A DNA stretch of 64,000 nt from Candidatus Krumholzibacteriia bacterium (GTDB taxonomy: Bacteria; Krumholzibacteriota; Krumholzibacteriia; G020349025). The notes beneath the pieces were generated by a model. It was not told the origin of the DNA. It searched no databases and saw only the letters and a list, made by a program, of their open reading frames with translations. Numbering within the stretch: the first letter of the stretch is position 1; each line of letters begins with the position of its first letter. Shown here in pieces: positions 7,783 to 17,156 of this stretch. The stretch spans positions 1 to 64,000 of the forward strand of contig DASRJW010000049.1 of NCBI GenBank assembly GCA_035649275.1. Reading direction: 5' to 3'. A program made the position numbers and the translations under genes.

Positions 7783-9077
7783 TCCCCCGGGCCGCTGCCT
7801 GTTGCCTCGTGGCCGCCCTGGCCGGCGCCGCCGCCGCCCCGGCCCGCGGGCAAAGCAGTACTCCCGGCGGCTTGCGCGGTTTGCTCGAGGTGCGCTCCGC
7901 CGATATCCAGGGCCGCGGCGTGGTGGCCCTCGGCGTCTTTCCCCGCATGCATTGGCTCGAGGACGCGGCAGGGAACGACCATGTCTTCCTCCTCACCGAT
8001 TTCCATCTCGCCTACGGCTTGTCACCGTATCTCGAAGCGTCGGTCTCCGTTCCCTTGCGCTCCTGGTGGGTGAACCAAACGGCGGGCAGCAGCATCGAAC
8101 CCGCCAGCCTCGTCGGCTTCGGCGATCTGCTCACGAGCGCCAAGCTGCAGCTGCCGCTGCCTTGGAAGACCGTGCGTCTCGGCGGCTTCGGAGTGGTGAG
8201 CGCTGCCACCGGCAGCAGTTCCCGCGGCATGAGCAGCGAGAGCACCGACATCGAAGCCGGCGGCCTGCTGACCGTGGACCTGACCCACATGCAGCGTTTT
8301 TTGCCCACCCGCCTGCACCTGAACGGCAGCTATCGCTGGAACCGGAACGAGGTGCGCGGCGTCGGCATGGCGCCGCTCGATTCCCTGCGCCAAGGGGGGT
8401 TCTGGCCCCCGGCCTACCCGCCCCTTCCTGCCGGTGCGAGTCCGACGGAGAACGACGCCTTGCTCCTCCGCGTCGGGCTCGAGTTCGTCACCAGCGCCCT
8501 CGACGTGTTCACCGAGTTCTCCATGGATCTCCTCCCCCATCAGGACGGCGTGGACTTCGCCGACAACGTTCTCTTCCTCACCCAGGGAGCGACGGTGAAG
8601 TTCAAGCGCGGTATCGACCTCAAGCTCGCCGCCTCGGTCTCGCTGCAGGCGGATGCGCCGCCGCCGTCGGTCACCGACAGTCCGGACTGGCGCTTCGCCC
8701 TCGGTCTCGTCTGGCACGGCGGGCTCGGCCGCCACGACGACGATGGCGACGGCATCCCCAACAGCAAGGATGCCTGCCCGAAGGAGGCCGAGGACTTCGA
8801 CGGCTTCGCCGATCAGGACGGTTGCCCGGACTTGGACAACGATCAGGATGGCGTCCCGGACGTCAAAGACCTGGCCCCCGATCTCCCCGAGGACGTCGAT
8901 GGTTTCGAGGACAGCGACGGGCGGCCGGATCGGGACAACGACGGCGACGGCATCAGCGACGACAAGGACGCCTGCCCGAACGAGGCGGAGGATTTCGACG
9001 GCGATCGCGACCTGGACGGCTGTCCCGATCAGGAGCGGAGCGCTCCCGAGGGCTCAAGCACCCCCGGTCGTCCCTGA
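7779..9077 (+). CDS. Envelope protein with thrombospondin type-3 repeats
   Basis: 432 residues from a TTG at 7779. The start is chosen because GGAGG lies at 7767-7772, a TTGA overlap couples it to the kinase stop, and a signal peptide (IPRAAACCLVAALAGAAAAPARG) follows immediately. The frame is open further upstream but that part is a shadow of the previous genes. Residues ~30-320 look like a beta-barrel or porin-like transporter (alternating hydrophobic strands, YGLSPYLEASVSVPL). The C-terminal ~110 residues carry calcium-binding DxDGDGI/PD repeats typical of TSP3 linkers. In related proteins an OmpA peptidoglycan-binding domain often follows; here the protein stops after the repeats. The 3' end overlaps convergent mazG by 24 bp. 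Confidence 0.75.
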   Translation: MIPRAAACCLVAALAGAAAAPARGQSSTPGGLRGLLEVRSADIQGRGVVALGVFPRMHWLEDAAGNDHVFLLTDFHLAYGLSPYLEASVSVPLRSWWVNQTAGSSIEPASLVGFGDLLTSAKLQLPLPWKTVRLGGFGVVSAATGSSSRGMSSESTDIEAGGLLTVDLTHMQRFLPTRLHLNGSYRWNRNEVRGVGMAPLDSLRQGGFWPPAYPPLPAGASPTENDALLLRVGLEFVTSALDVFTEFSMDLLPHQDGVDFADNVLFLTQGATVKFKRGIDLKLAASVSLQADAPPPSVTDSPDWRFALGLVWHGGLGRHDDDGDGIPNSKDACPKEAEDFDGFADQDGCPDLDNDQDGVPDVKDLAPDLPEDVDGFEDSDGRPDRDNDGDGISDDKDACPNEAEDFDGDRDLDGCPDQERSAPEGSSTPGRP

Positions 9078-9893
9078 CGGCCCGGTTTCGTGCCGCTTCG
9101 CTTCCTCCCAGAGCCCGTCCATCTCGGGGAGAGTGGCTTCCTCCAGGCTGCGGCCCTGGGCGCGCAGCGCCTCTTCGACCCGGCCGAAGCGCTGCACGAA
9201 CTTGCTCACCGTGGAGTGCAAGGCGGCCTCGGGATCGACGCCCAGGAAACGTCCCAGGTTGACGACGGAGAAGAGGATGTCGCCGAGCTCGTCGGTGATG
9301 CGCGACTTCTCGCCGCTCTGCACCACCTCCTGCAGTTCCGCCGTCTCCTCCACGATCTTCTGTCGCACTTGCTCGGCGGTGTCCCACTCGAAGCCCACCG
9401 CGGCGACGCGGCGCTGCACCGTGAGAGCGCGGCGGAGCGGCGGCAAGGAGCGGGGCAGCGTGTCCAGGAGGAGCGGCGCCGCCTCGCCTCGCGCCCGGGC
9501 TTCGGCGTCCTTGATGTCCCGCCAGTGCCGGGCGCCTTCCTCGGCGCTCTGCGCCTGCAGCGCCCCGAAGACGTGCGGATGGCGGCGGATGATCTTCTCC
9601 CGCGTGCGGCGGGCGATCTCGCCGACCTCCGGACCGCCGCGTTCCTGCAGCATGAGCGCCACGGAGAGCAGGAGGAAGAGCACGTCACCCAGCTCCTCGG
9701 CGCAGGCGTCGTCCTGCGCCGCGTGCGCCGCATCTTGCAGCTCGTAGGCCTCGTCGATCAGGTAGGTGCACATCGCTTCCAGGCTCTGGGCTCGATCCCA
9801 GGGGCAGCCGTGCTCGCTGCGCAGGAAGCGGAGCGTTTCCAAGAGCTGGTCCAGCGTTTCGATCGAACCCACCCCTTCCGGTTTCGGTGCCAC
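9054..9893 (-). CDS. mazG: Nucleoside triphosphate pyrophosphohydrolase MazG
   Basis: 279 residues, - strand. It hydrolyses non-canonical or excess (d)NTPs to the monophosphate and pyrophosphate, a house-cleaning role that can also affect ppGpp levels. The N-terminal hallmark GCPWDRAQ (near residue 30) is followed by two helical MazG repeats with metal-binding Glu/Asp sets: EAYELQDA...EELGDVLF and EETAELQEV...DELGDILF. Length fits the duplicated-domain form of Escherichia coli. It is the only - strand gene in the left half of the window and is convergent with the TSP3 gene, overlapping its last 24 bp. Confidence 0.93.
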   Translation of the reverse strand: MAPKPEGVGSIETLDQLLETLRFLRSEHGCPWDRAQSLEAMCTYLIDEAYELQDAAHAAQDDACAEELGDVLFLLLSVALMLQERGGPEVGEIARRTREKIIRRHPHVFGALQAQSAEEGARHWRDIKDAEARARGEAAPLLLDTLPRSLPPLRRALTVQRRVAAVGFEWDTAEQVRQKIVEETAELQEVVQSGEKSRITDELGDILFSVVNLGRFLGVDPEAALHSTVSKFVQRFGRVEEALRAQGRSLEEATLPEMDGLWEEAKRHETGPSGTTGGA

Positions 9894-9981
9894 GACGGGT
9901 GCATGCTAGCCTACCCGCTTGGCTTCCTGCAGTCGCTGTAGAGTACGATGTCTCAAGGGGTTCGGGCACTCTGGGGGAGCC

Positions 9982-11646
9982 GTGTCCGGAAGCGTTCGGA
10001 AGCAGGGAAGCCCGCCCGCGACCGCGCCTCGCGGCGCCGTGGATGTTCTCGTCTTCCCCGCCCTCGCGGCGCTCGTCGCGGCGGCGTCCCGCGTTCCCAT
10101 CCTCACCCCTGATGTCTGGTGGCATCTCGCCACGGGTCGATTCATCGCGGCCCACGGGATCCCGCACACGGACCCGTTCTCCTACACCCTCGCCGGCCAG
10201 CGCTGGACGGCGCACGAATGGCTCGCCGACTTGGGTTTGCATGGCGTCCACGCCAACGCCGGACTGCTGGGTGTCGTGCTGGCTCGCGGACTCTTGGTGG
10301 GAGCGGCCTTCGCCGGCGCCTACGCCATCGCCCGCTTGCAGGCGGGGCCGATGCTCGCCCTCGGACTCCTCGTTCCCGCCGCCTTCGCTTCCCAGCGCAA
10401 CTGGCTCGACCGGCCGCAGCTCGCCAGCTATCTCCTCGTCACGCTCGTCCTCTGGCTCCTGGAGCGGCAGCGCCGGCGGCCGGGGCCGAGCGCGCTCTTC
10501 TTGCCTCTCCTCTTCGCCCTCTGGGTGAATCTCCATGGCGGCTTCATGCTCGGTCTCGGCATGGTGCTGCTCTGGGCGGCGGGCGCCACGGGGGTGTGGA
10601 TGCGGACGCGCTCGGCGGCGTCGGCGCTGGCGGCGCGGCGCTTCACTCTCCTCGCCGGTGCCTGCGCTCTGGCGACGCGGGTGAATCCCAACGGTCTCGA
10701 GGGGGCGCTCTACCCGCTGCATTACGTCCGCGCGGGACTCGCACTCACGGTGCAGGAGGAGCGCCCTGGGCAGCTGGACAGCGCTTACGCCTGGGTGCAT
10801 CTCGGCCTGGTCCTCTGCCTCTGGGCTTTCCTCCTGCTGCGCCGGCGCAGCGCCTTCGCACCGGCAGTCCTGGCGCTCGTGCTCGGCTGGATCTCCATGC
10901 CGCGGCTCGGGGGAGTGGCGCTGCCGTTCGCCGCCGAGCGCCATGCGCCGCTCTTCCTGCTTCTGGGAACGCCGCTTCTCGCCTGGCAGCTCGCTTCGCT
11001 CCGCCGCGTCCAGGCGCTGGAGGAATTCTGTCGCCGGCGCACCGCTTCACGCCGCTCGCGGCTCGTCGTCGCTGTGAGCGCCGCCCTGGCGCTGGCGGCG
11101 CTCGTCCCGGCCTTCCCGCGCGATGGCAGCCCGGAGGCACGGCTCCTTCCCGGCCGCTACCCGGTGGCGGCAGCGCAGTGGCTCGCGGCGCAGCGTCTGC
11201 CCGGTCACCTGGTCAACCCCTACCGCTGGGGCGGCTATCTCGCCTTCACGCTCTATCCGCAGACCCAGGTGTGGATCGACTCGCGCGGCGATCTCTACGG
11301 CGCCGCGCGCCTGCAGGAGTACGATCTCTTGCACTACGCCCCGCGCGGTAGCGACAACGCGGTCCGCGCTCTCCTGGATCGCTACGATGCCAACGTGGTG
11401 ATCTGGCAGCTCCTCACCTTGGACTTCGGCCCCCTGCAAGTGCATCCCTTGACCGAGTTCCTCCTGCGTTCCGGCGAGTGGCGTCTGGTGTTCTACGACG
11501 GCCCCGATCCAAGCCACCCCGAAAGGCCCTCGGCGGTGTCGGCGGTGTTCCTGCGCGAGCACCCGCGCAACGCCGCGGTGCTGGCGCGGCATCCGCCGCT
11601 GCGCTTGCCGCGCTTGCCCCGCGCCCCCGGCCGCAGCACGCCTTGA
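9982..11646 (+). CDS. Polytopic membrane protein, probable GT-C-like glycosyltransferase or related
   Basis: 554 residues from GTG at 9982, chosen for the GGGGGAG ribosome site at 9974-9979; in-frame codons upstream lack one. About ten hydrophobic segments (for example VLVFPALAALVAAA, LGVVLARGLLVGAAFAGAY, FLPLLFALWVNL) are followed by a soluble C-terminal ~150 residues. The first loop has PDVWWHLATGRFI and DPFSYT, the kind of acidic/aromatic loop found in integral membrane glycosyltransferase-like families and O-antigen-type proteins. The substrate cannot be assigned. A GAGCGGG/CCCGCTC hairpin (11645-11661) overlaps the stop but lacks a T run. Confidence 0.6.
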   Translation: MSGSVRKQGSPPATAPRGAVDVLVFPALAALVAAASRVPILTPDVWWHLATGRFIAAHGIPHTDPFSYTLAGQRWTAHEWLADLGLHGVHANAGLLGVVLARGLLVGAAFAGAYAIARLQAGPMLALGLLVPAAFASQRNWLDRPQLASYLLVTLVLWLLERQRRRPGPSALFLPLLFALWVNLHGGFMLGLGMVLLWAAGATGVWMRTRSAASALAARRFTLLAGACALATRVNPNGLEGALYPLHYVRAGLALTVQEERPGQLDSAYAWVHLGLVLCLWAFLLLRRRSAFAPAVLALVLGWISMPRLGGVALPFAAERHAPLFLLLGTPLLAWQLASLRRVQALEEFCRRRTASRRSRLVVAVSAALALAALVPAFPRDGSPEARLLPGRYPVAAAQWLAAQRLPGHLVNPYRWGGYLAFTLYPQTQVWIDSRGDLYGAARLQEYDLLHYAPRGSDNAVRALLDRYDANVVIWQLLTLDFGPLQVHPLTEFLLRSGEWRLVFYDGPDPSHPERPSAVSAVFLREHPRNAAVLARHPPLRLPRLPRAPGRSTP

Positions 11647-11741
11647 GCGGGGAGCCCGCTCCGGTTCGTGTGTCGGCCTTCAACCGCTCCATGGGCGAGC
11701 ACGGTCGGGCGCGCCCCGCGCCACTGCGACAGAAGCGCGCG

Positions 11742-11770
11742 TTGACAGTGTCGATCGCGCTTCCTATGCT
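11742..11770 (+). promoter_or_regulatory. Sigma-70 promoter upstream of uvrA
   Basis: TTGACA at 11742-11747, 17-bp spacer and TATGCT at 11765-11770, about 70 bp before the uvrA start. No LexA-type operator could be recognised around it by eye. Confidence 0.8.
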
Positions 11771-11838
11771 TCCCTGTTCGGCGCCTCTGGCGTCACCCGT
11801 CCTGTGGGCTCTGCTTTCCTTCTCGAGGAGCGCTGACC

Positions 11839-14667
11839 GTGCAGCCCATCACCATCCGCGGCGCCCGACAGCACAACCTCAAGAACATCGAGGTGCGCTT
11901 GCCGCGCCGCCGGCTGGTGGTGGTGAGCGGTGTGAGCGGCTCCGGGAAGAGCTCCCTCGTCTTCGACACGCTCTATGCCGAAGGGCAGCGGCGTTACGTC
12001 GAATCGCTTTCGACCTACACCAAGCAATTCCTCGAGCGCATGCAGCGTCCCGAGGTGGACGAGGTATCCGGCATCAGCCCGGCGATCGCCATCCGCCAGC
12101 AGAACCACGTCAAGTCGGCGCGTAGCACCGTGGGCACGGCCACCGAGGTGTACGACTACCTGCGCCTGCTCTTCGCGCGCGTCGGCCAGGTGCACTGCCC
12201 GCAATGCGGCGAAGCCTCGGCGGCGCTCTCACCTTCCGCCGGGGCTCAGCTGCTGCTGGCGCGCTTTCCTGCCGGTGCCCGTCTCGTCGTCCTCTTCGCT
12301 CTGCCGCGCACGGCAGGTTCGGCGTGGACCGAGGTGCTGGAGCCGTTGCGCGGCGCCGGTTTCGCCCGGCTCTGGGTGGACGGAGCCAGCGTGGATCTGG
12401 AACCGCCACCCTCTCTGCCCGCCGCGCTCGAGAGCGTCGAGGTGGTGGTGGACCGCATCGTGGCGCGGCCCGAATCCCGGGCGCGGCTGGCGGAGGCGCT
12501 GGAGACGGCATACCGCGCCGGCAACGGCGCGGCGAGCGTCGTCGAGGCCGAGAGCGGCGAGCGCCAGCGACTCGACCAGCGCGGCTCCTGTGTGCGCTGC
12601 CGCCTCGATCTGCCCCGGCCATCGCCGGGAATGTTCTCCTTCAACAGTCCCCTCGGCGCCTGCCCCGACTGCCGTGGCTTCGGCAACCGCCTCGAGTTCG
12701 ACGAGCGGCTCATCGTGCCCGAGCCCGAGCGCACTCTGGCCGACGGCGCCATCGCCCCCTGGGGAACGGGGAAGTTCGAGTACTACGCCCGGCGGTTGGA
12801 AGAGTTCTGCCGGCGCCAGCGGATTCCCTGGCAGACGCCATGGTGCGAGCTGCCCCGACCGACCCAGAAGGCGATCCTCGAGGGCACCCAGGGTTTCAAA
12901 GGCGTCATTCCGTTCCTGGAGGGGCTGCGGGCCAAGGGTTACAAGAAGTACGCGCGTTTCTTCACCCGCCGTTTCATGGAGGAGAGCACCTGCCGCAGCT
13001 GCGCCGGCGGGCGACTGCAGCGCCAGGCGCTCTGCGTCCGCGTCGGCGGCCTCGACATCGCGGCTCTCTCGCGCCTCACTCTGGAAGCGCTGCGCGCCTG
13101 GGTGGACGAGCTCGCCTTGCAGGGTGAAGCGGAGCAGGTGGCTGCCGACATCGTCGCCGAGCTGCGCGCCCGCCTGGACTTTCTCTGCGCCGTCGGCGTC
13201 GAGTACCTCACCCTCGACCGGCTGACACGCACGCTCTCCGGCGGCGAGGCGCAGCGCATCAACCTGGCGAGCGCCTTGGGGTCGAACCTCGTGGATGCAC
13301 TCTACATCCTGGACGAGCCCACGGTGGGCATGCACGCCCGGGACACGGAACGCTTGGTGCGCACCTTGGAGCGCCTGCGCGATCTCGGCAACACCGTGGT
13401 GGTGGTGGAACACGATCCCGACGTCATCGCCGCGGCCGACTACTTCGTCGATCTTGGACCGGGGGCGGGAGTGCACGGCGGCGAGGTCGTCTTCGCCGGG
13501 GCGCTGGCGGGACTGCGCACTCCCGACGGCGCCGGACTGGTGGCGGAGAGCGGCAGCGTGGCGGCGTCGCGCACCCTCGCCTACCTGACCGGGGCCGCCG
13601 AGATCCAGCCGCGCCCGCGGCGCCGGCAACCCGGGTCGCGCTGGCTCGAGCTCGGCAACGCGCGGCTGCACAACTTGAAGGGTGTGGACGTGCGCATTCC
13701 CGTCGGGCTCTTCGTCACCGTGAGCGGCGTCAGCGGCTCGGGCAAGAGCACCTTGGTCACCGAAGTGCTGCATCGCGCCCTCACCGGACAGGTGCCGCCG
13801 AGCCGCGGCGCTACGGGCTGGTACGACTCGCTGCGCGGCGCTCATCTGGTGCACGACGTCGTGCTCGTGGACGCGGCTCCGATCGGGCGCACCCCGCGCT
13901 CCAATCCGCTCTCCTACATGAAGGGCACCGCCGACGTGCGCAGCCTCTTCGCCGCCACCAGCGCCGCGCGTCTCGCCCGTTTCGGCCCTGGGCACTTCAG
14001 CTTCAACACCCAGGGCGGCCGCTGCGAGCACTGCGAGGGCATGGGATCGGTGCAGATCGAGATGCATTTCATGGCCGATCTGTTCGTCCCCTGCGAGCAC
14101 TGTGAGGGCAAGCGCTTCAAGCCCGAGGTCCTGGCGGTGGAGTACCGCGGGCGCAACATCGCCGAGGTCTTGGAGATGACGGTGGACGAGGCCATGACCT
14201 TCTTCCACGAGTCGCCGGGGTTGGGGCAGAAACTGCACCTGCTCAAGCGCGCCGGCCTGGGGTATCTCCGGCTCGGCCAGGCGGCGCCGACGCTCTCGGG
14301 CGGCGAGTCGCAGCGCCTCAAGATCGCCCGGGCTTTGGCGGCGACGCGGGAGGGGAACATGCTCTACCTCCTCGACGAGCCCACCACGGGGTTGCATCTC
14401 GACGACGTCTCGCGCTTGCTGCGCATCTTGCACGAATTGGTGGAACGGGGTCACACGCTGGTGCTGGTAGAGCACCATCTGGACGTGGTCGCCGCCTCGG
14501 ACTGGGTGATCGACCTCGGACCGGAAGCCGGTGCGGGTGGCGGCGAGATCGTCTACGCCGGGCCGCCGGAAGGCTTGCTGGAAGTGCCGCGCTCCTGGAC
14601 CGGCCGCTGTTTGCGGCGTCACCTGGAAGCGGGCGGACGCACGGCGCCGACGGCGGCAACGGGGTAA
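11839..14667 (+). CDS. uvrA: Excinuclease ABC subunit A (UvrA)
   Basis: 942 residues, GTG start at 11839; length equals the usual ~940. UvrA is the damage-recognition ATPase of nucleotide excision repair, working as a dimer with UvrB. It has two ABC modules: Walker A GVSGSGKSS at residues 31-39 and again near 630; signatures LSGGEAQR and LSGGESQR; Walker B LYILDEPTVG and LYLLDEPTTG. Zinc-finger cysteines are at C251/C254/C275/C278 and near 729/732/752/755. The region after residue 115 is the UvrB-binding domain. The segment IRQQNHVKSARSTVGT differs from the more usual EQKTTSRNPRSTVGT, so a divergent subfamily is possible. It has its own promoter; the kinase cluster follows after 70 bp. Confidence 0.95.
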   Translation: MQPITIRGARQHNLKNIEVRLPRRRLVVVSGVSGSGKSSLVFDTLYAEGQRRYVESLSTYTKQFLERMQRPEVDEVSGISPAIAIRQQNHVKSARSTVGTATEVYDYLRLLFARVGQVHCPQCGEASAALSPSAGAQLLLARFPAGARLVVLFALPRTAGSAWTEVLEPLRGAGFARLWVDGASVDLEPPPSLPAALESVEVVVDRIVARPESRARLAEALETAYRAGNGAASVVEAESGERQRLDQRGSCVRCRLDLPRPSPGMFSFNSPLGACPDCRGFGNRLEFDERLIVPEPERTLADGAIAPWGTGKFEYYARRLEEFCRRQRIPWQTPWCELPRPTQKAILEGTQGFKGVIPFLEGLRAKGYKKYARFFTRRFMEESTCRSCAGGRLQRQALCVRVGGLDIAALSRLTLEALRAWVDELALQGEAEQVAADIVAELRARLDFLCAVGVEYLTLDRLTRTLSGGEAQRINLASALGSNLVDALYILDEPTVGMHARDTERLVRTLERLRDLGNTVVVVEHDPDVIAAADYFVDLGPGAGVHGGEVVFAGALAGLRTPDGAGLVAESGSVAASRTLAYLTGAAEIQPRPRRRQPGSRWLELGNARLHNLKGVDVRIPVGLFVTVSGVSGSGKSTLVTEVLHRALTGQVPPSRGATGWYDSLRGAHLVHDVVLVDAAPIGRTPRSNPLSYMKGTADVRSLFAATSAARLARFGPGHFSFNTQGGRCEHCEGMGSVQIEMHFMADLFVPCEHCEGKRFKPEVLAVEYRGRNIAEVLEMTVDEAMTFFHESPGLGQKLHLLKRAGLGYLRLGQAAPTLSGGESQRLKIARALAATREGNMLYLLDEPTTGLHLDDVSRLLRILHELVERGHTLVLVEHHLDVVAASDWVIDLGPEAGAGGGEIVYAGPPEGLLEVPRSWTGRCLRRHLEAGGRTAPTAATG

Positions 14668-14737
14668 TCGGGCCGTCGCGAGCCCAGAGCCGCGACGCGG
14701 CGCCGTGGGAAGAGCGGCGGCGCGGAGGAGGACGCCG

Positions 14738-17011
14738 GTGGAAGGCATCGCCGCGGAGGTCTCCCGCAGCCTGGCGCGCTGCGTCCACGAGCTCGCCGCC
14801 GAGCGCGAACCGATCCGGCTCGTGCGCCGCAGCTGGGAGCTCTTGCGCCGCGAGCTCGGCGCCGTCTGGGCGGTGGCAGAGGGCAACGGCGAGGGCCCGC
14901 TCGGCGGCCTGCGCCTCACCCACGCCACCACCGATGCCGAGGCCCTACCGGCCCGCCTGGGACTGCCCGAGGCGCCGCCCGCCGAGCGGCTCTGGTGCGG
15001 TGGCAGCGACGGCGCTCTCGGTCTGGCGTTGTGGTTGCCCCGGCACACGCGCATCGTTCTCGGCTTCGGATTGGAGGACGAAGCCGGTGCTGCCGCCGGC
15101 CGCGCCCTCCTGGAGGAGATCGGCCGCTACCTGCAGACGCGTCTCGAGGACGCCCTCGAGCTGCAGCGTTCGCGCCTGGCTTCGGCGGCGCTGGAGCGGC
15201 GCATCTCCGACCTGTCGTTGCTGTTCAAGGGGCTCGACGTCACGCTCCGCTCGATGGAACTCACCCAGGTGCTGCGCGCCTTCATGGCCTGCGTCACCTC
15301 CGGCGAGGCCATCGGCTTCAATCGCGCCTTCCTGCTCCTCCTCGACGAGGAACAGCGGGAGCTGCGCGGCACCGTGGCCGTGGGGCCCTCCTCCGGCGAC
15401 GAAGCGCTGCGCATCTGGGCGAGCCTGGAACGCCTCAGCCTGGAGGACGTGCTGCGCCGGGCCGTGGAGGAGTTGCATCAGGAGCCGGCGCCGGGCTCGC
15501 TGGCGGCCCGCATCCGCGAATTCTCCGTGCCCCTGGAGCCGGAGGGCAGTCTCCTCGTGCGTGCCGTCCTCTCGCCGGAGCCGTACAACATCCACTTCTT
15601 CCGCGGCGAGCGACCGGAACCGTTCGCCGACGCTTTCGGCGCCAACGACTTCGTGGTCATCCCCATCCTCGGACGCGAACGCGCCCTCGGCGTCATCGTG
15701 GCGGACAACCTCTACAGCAATGCCCCCATCGAGAGCGATCGGGTCTACCTGCTCTCGGGACTGGCGAACCATGTGGGTGTGGTCATCGAGAACGCCCTCA
15801 TGTTCGAGGACGTGAGCCGGCGCTACGCCGAGCTGAACGAAGTGCAAGCCATCAATCGCGCCCTGCTCTCCAGCATCGACCGGGTCGAAGTGCTGCGCCG
15901 CATCGCGCAGATCAGCGCTTCCGTCCTGCACGCCGAAGGGGCGCTCCTCTACATCGTCCGGGGTGCCGGCGCCGAACCGCGCCTGGAGATGCAGTACCAC
16001 CTGAGCGGTGCGGCCTTGCCCGACGAGGTCACCGCCCGCTGCGGCGAGATCGCCCGCGAGACCCTCCGCCTCGGCCCCGGGGCGCGCCAGTCCCCTCTGG
16101 AAGGTCTGGCGGGGCCGGCCGCTCTGGTGAGCGCGCCCATGAGCATCGACAAGGAGATGGTCGGCGTGCTCATGGTCTACCGCACCGCGGCCGAGGCGGG
16201 ACGCAACCACTTCGACCGCCACAGCCGGCGTTTCCTTTCCATCATCGCCGACCAGGCGGCGATCGCCGTGCTCTCGGGCCGCAGAGTGCAGACGATCCAG
16301 GACGACCAGAGCCGCATCGAGGTACTGAACGACCTGCTGCATCGCAACGAAAAGCTCGCCGCCCTCGGCCAGGCGTCGTCGAAGATCGCCCACGAGATCC
16401 GCAATCCGCTCACAGCGCTGGGCGGCTTCGCCCGCCGCATGCTGCGGAGTGACAGCCTGGGGGCGGACGAGCGCGAGGCCGCCGAGGTCATCGCCCAGGA
16501 GACCTCGAGGCTGGAGCGGATCCTCAACGACCAGCTCGCCTTCGTGCGCAGCGCCCGGCTGCAGCGCGGACCGACGGCGCTCAACGAGGTCATCCACGAG
16601 AGCATCATGCTGCTGCGCCAGCAGCTCCGCGCCGGGCGCGGCGAGCTGGAGCTCGTCCTCGATCCGGACCTGCCGCGGGCCCATCTCGACGGCGATCGCA
16701 TGAAGCAGGTGCTGGTGAACCTGCTGATGAACGCCATCGTCGCCGTGCCCAGCGGCGGGCGCATCCGCGTCGTCACCCGCACGCAAGGAGACAGCGTGGA
16801 GCTCGAGGTGGCGAACACGGGCGACCCCATTCCCGCTTCGATCCGCGAACTCCTCTTCGTGCCTTTCATGACCACGCGGCAGGAAGGCACGGGCCTGGGG
16901 CTCGCCGTGGTGCACCAGATCGTCATGGAGCACGGTGGTTCCATCGAAGTGCTCTCCGAGCCGCCTTGGGGCACGCTCTTCCGCCTCCGCTTTCCGCGCC
17001 ACACTCCGTAG
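14738..17011 (+). CDS. GAF-domain sensor histidine kinase
   Basis: 757 residues from GTG at 14738, chosen for GGAGGAGG at 14724-14730; the frame extends upstream into uvrA but without plausible protein. No membrane segment is visible, so the kinase is cytoplasmic. An unassigned N-terminal ~150 residues is followed by two GAF-like domains (about 160-350 and 366-511), then HisKA with the phosphorylated His552 in HEIRNPLTALGG, N box around Asn665 (VNLLMNAI) and G2 box GTGLGLAVVHQI. The ligand sensed cannot be told. It is the first gene of a cluster with another kinase and two receivers, which are its probable partners. Confidence 0.88.
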   Translation: MEGIAAEVSRSLARCVHELAAEREPIRLVRRSWELLRRELGAVWAVAEGNGEGPLGGLRLTHATTDAEALPARLGLPEAPPAERLWCGGSDGALGLALWLPRHTRIVLGFGLEDEAGAAAGRALLEEIGRYLQTRLEDALELQRSRLASAALERRISDLSLLFKGLDVTLRSMELTQVLRAFMACVTSGEAIGFNRAFLLLLDEEQRELRGTVAVGPSSGDEALRIWASLERLSLEDVLRRAVEELHQEPAPGSLAARIREFSVPLEPEGSLLVRAVLSPEPYNIHFFRGERPEPFADAFGANDFVVIPILGRERALGVIVADNLYSNAPIESDRVYLLSGLANHVGVVIENALMFEDVSRRYAELNEVQAINRALLSSIDRVEVLRRIAQISASVLHAEGALLYIVRGAGAEPRLEMQYHLSGAALPDEVTARCGEIARETLRLGPGARQSPLEGLAGPAALVSAPMSIDKEMVGVLMVYRTAAEAGRNHFDRHSRRFLSIIADQAAIAVLSGRRVQTIQDDQSRIEVLNDLLHRNEKLAALGQASSKIAHEIRNPLTALGGFARRMLRSDSLGADEREAAEVIAQETSRLERILNDQLAFVRSARLQRGPTALNEVIHESIMLLRQQLRAGRGELELVLDPDLPRAHLDGDRMKQVLVNLLMNAIVAVPSGGRIRVVTRTQGDSVELEVANTGDPIPASIRELLFVPFMTTRQEGTGLGLAVVHQIVMEHGGSIEVLSEPPWGTLFRLRFPRHTP

Positions 17012-17156
17012 CCGCTGGCGCTCCTCGCCACCCTTTCCAGCCAAGGCCTGCGGCAAGCTCCATGCATGCAGCGCCGCCTCGGTGCGACGACGGCAACGTC
17101 GTGGCTGGCTTGGCGCTTGCTGCGCCGCCCAAGGGATCGAGCCGCTGGAGGCCGTG

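Noticed and set aside
12229-15054. 941-codon open frame on the - strand
   Set aside because: Antisense of uvrA and the start of the kinase gene; no plausible protein.
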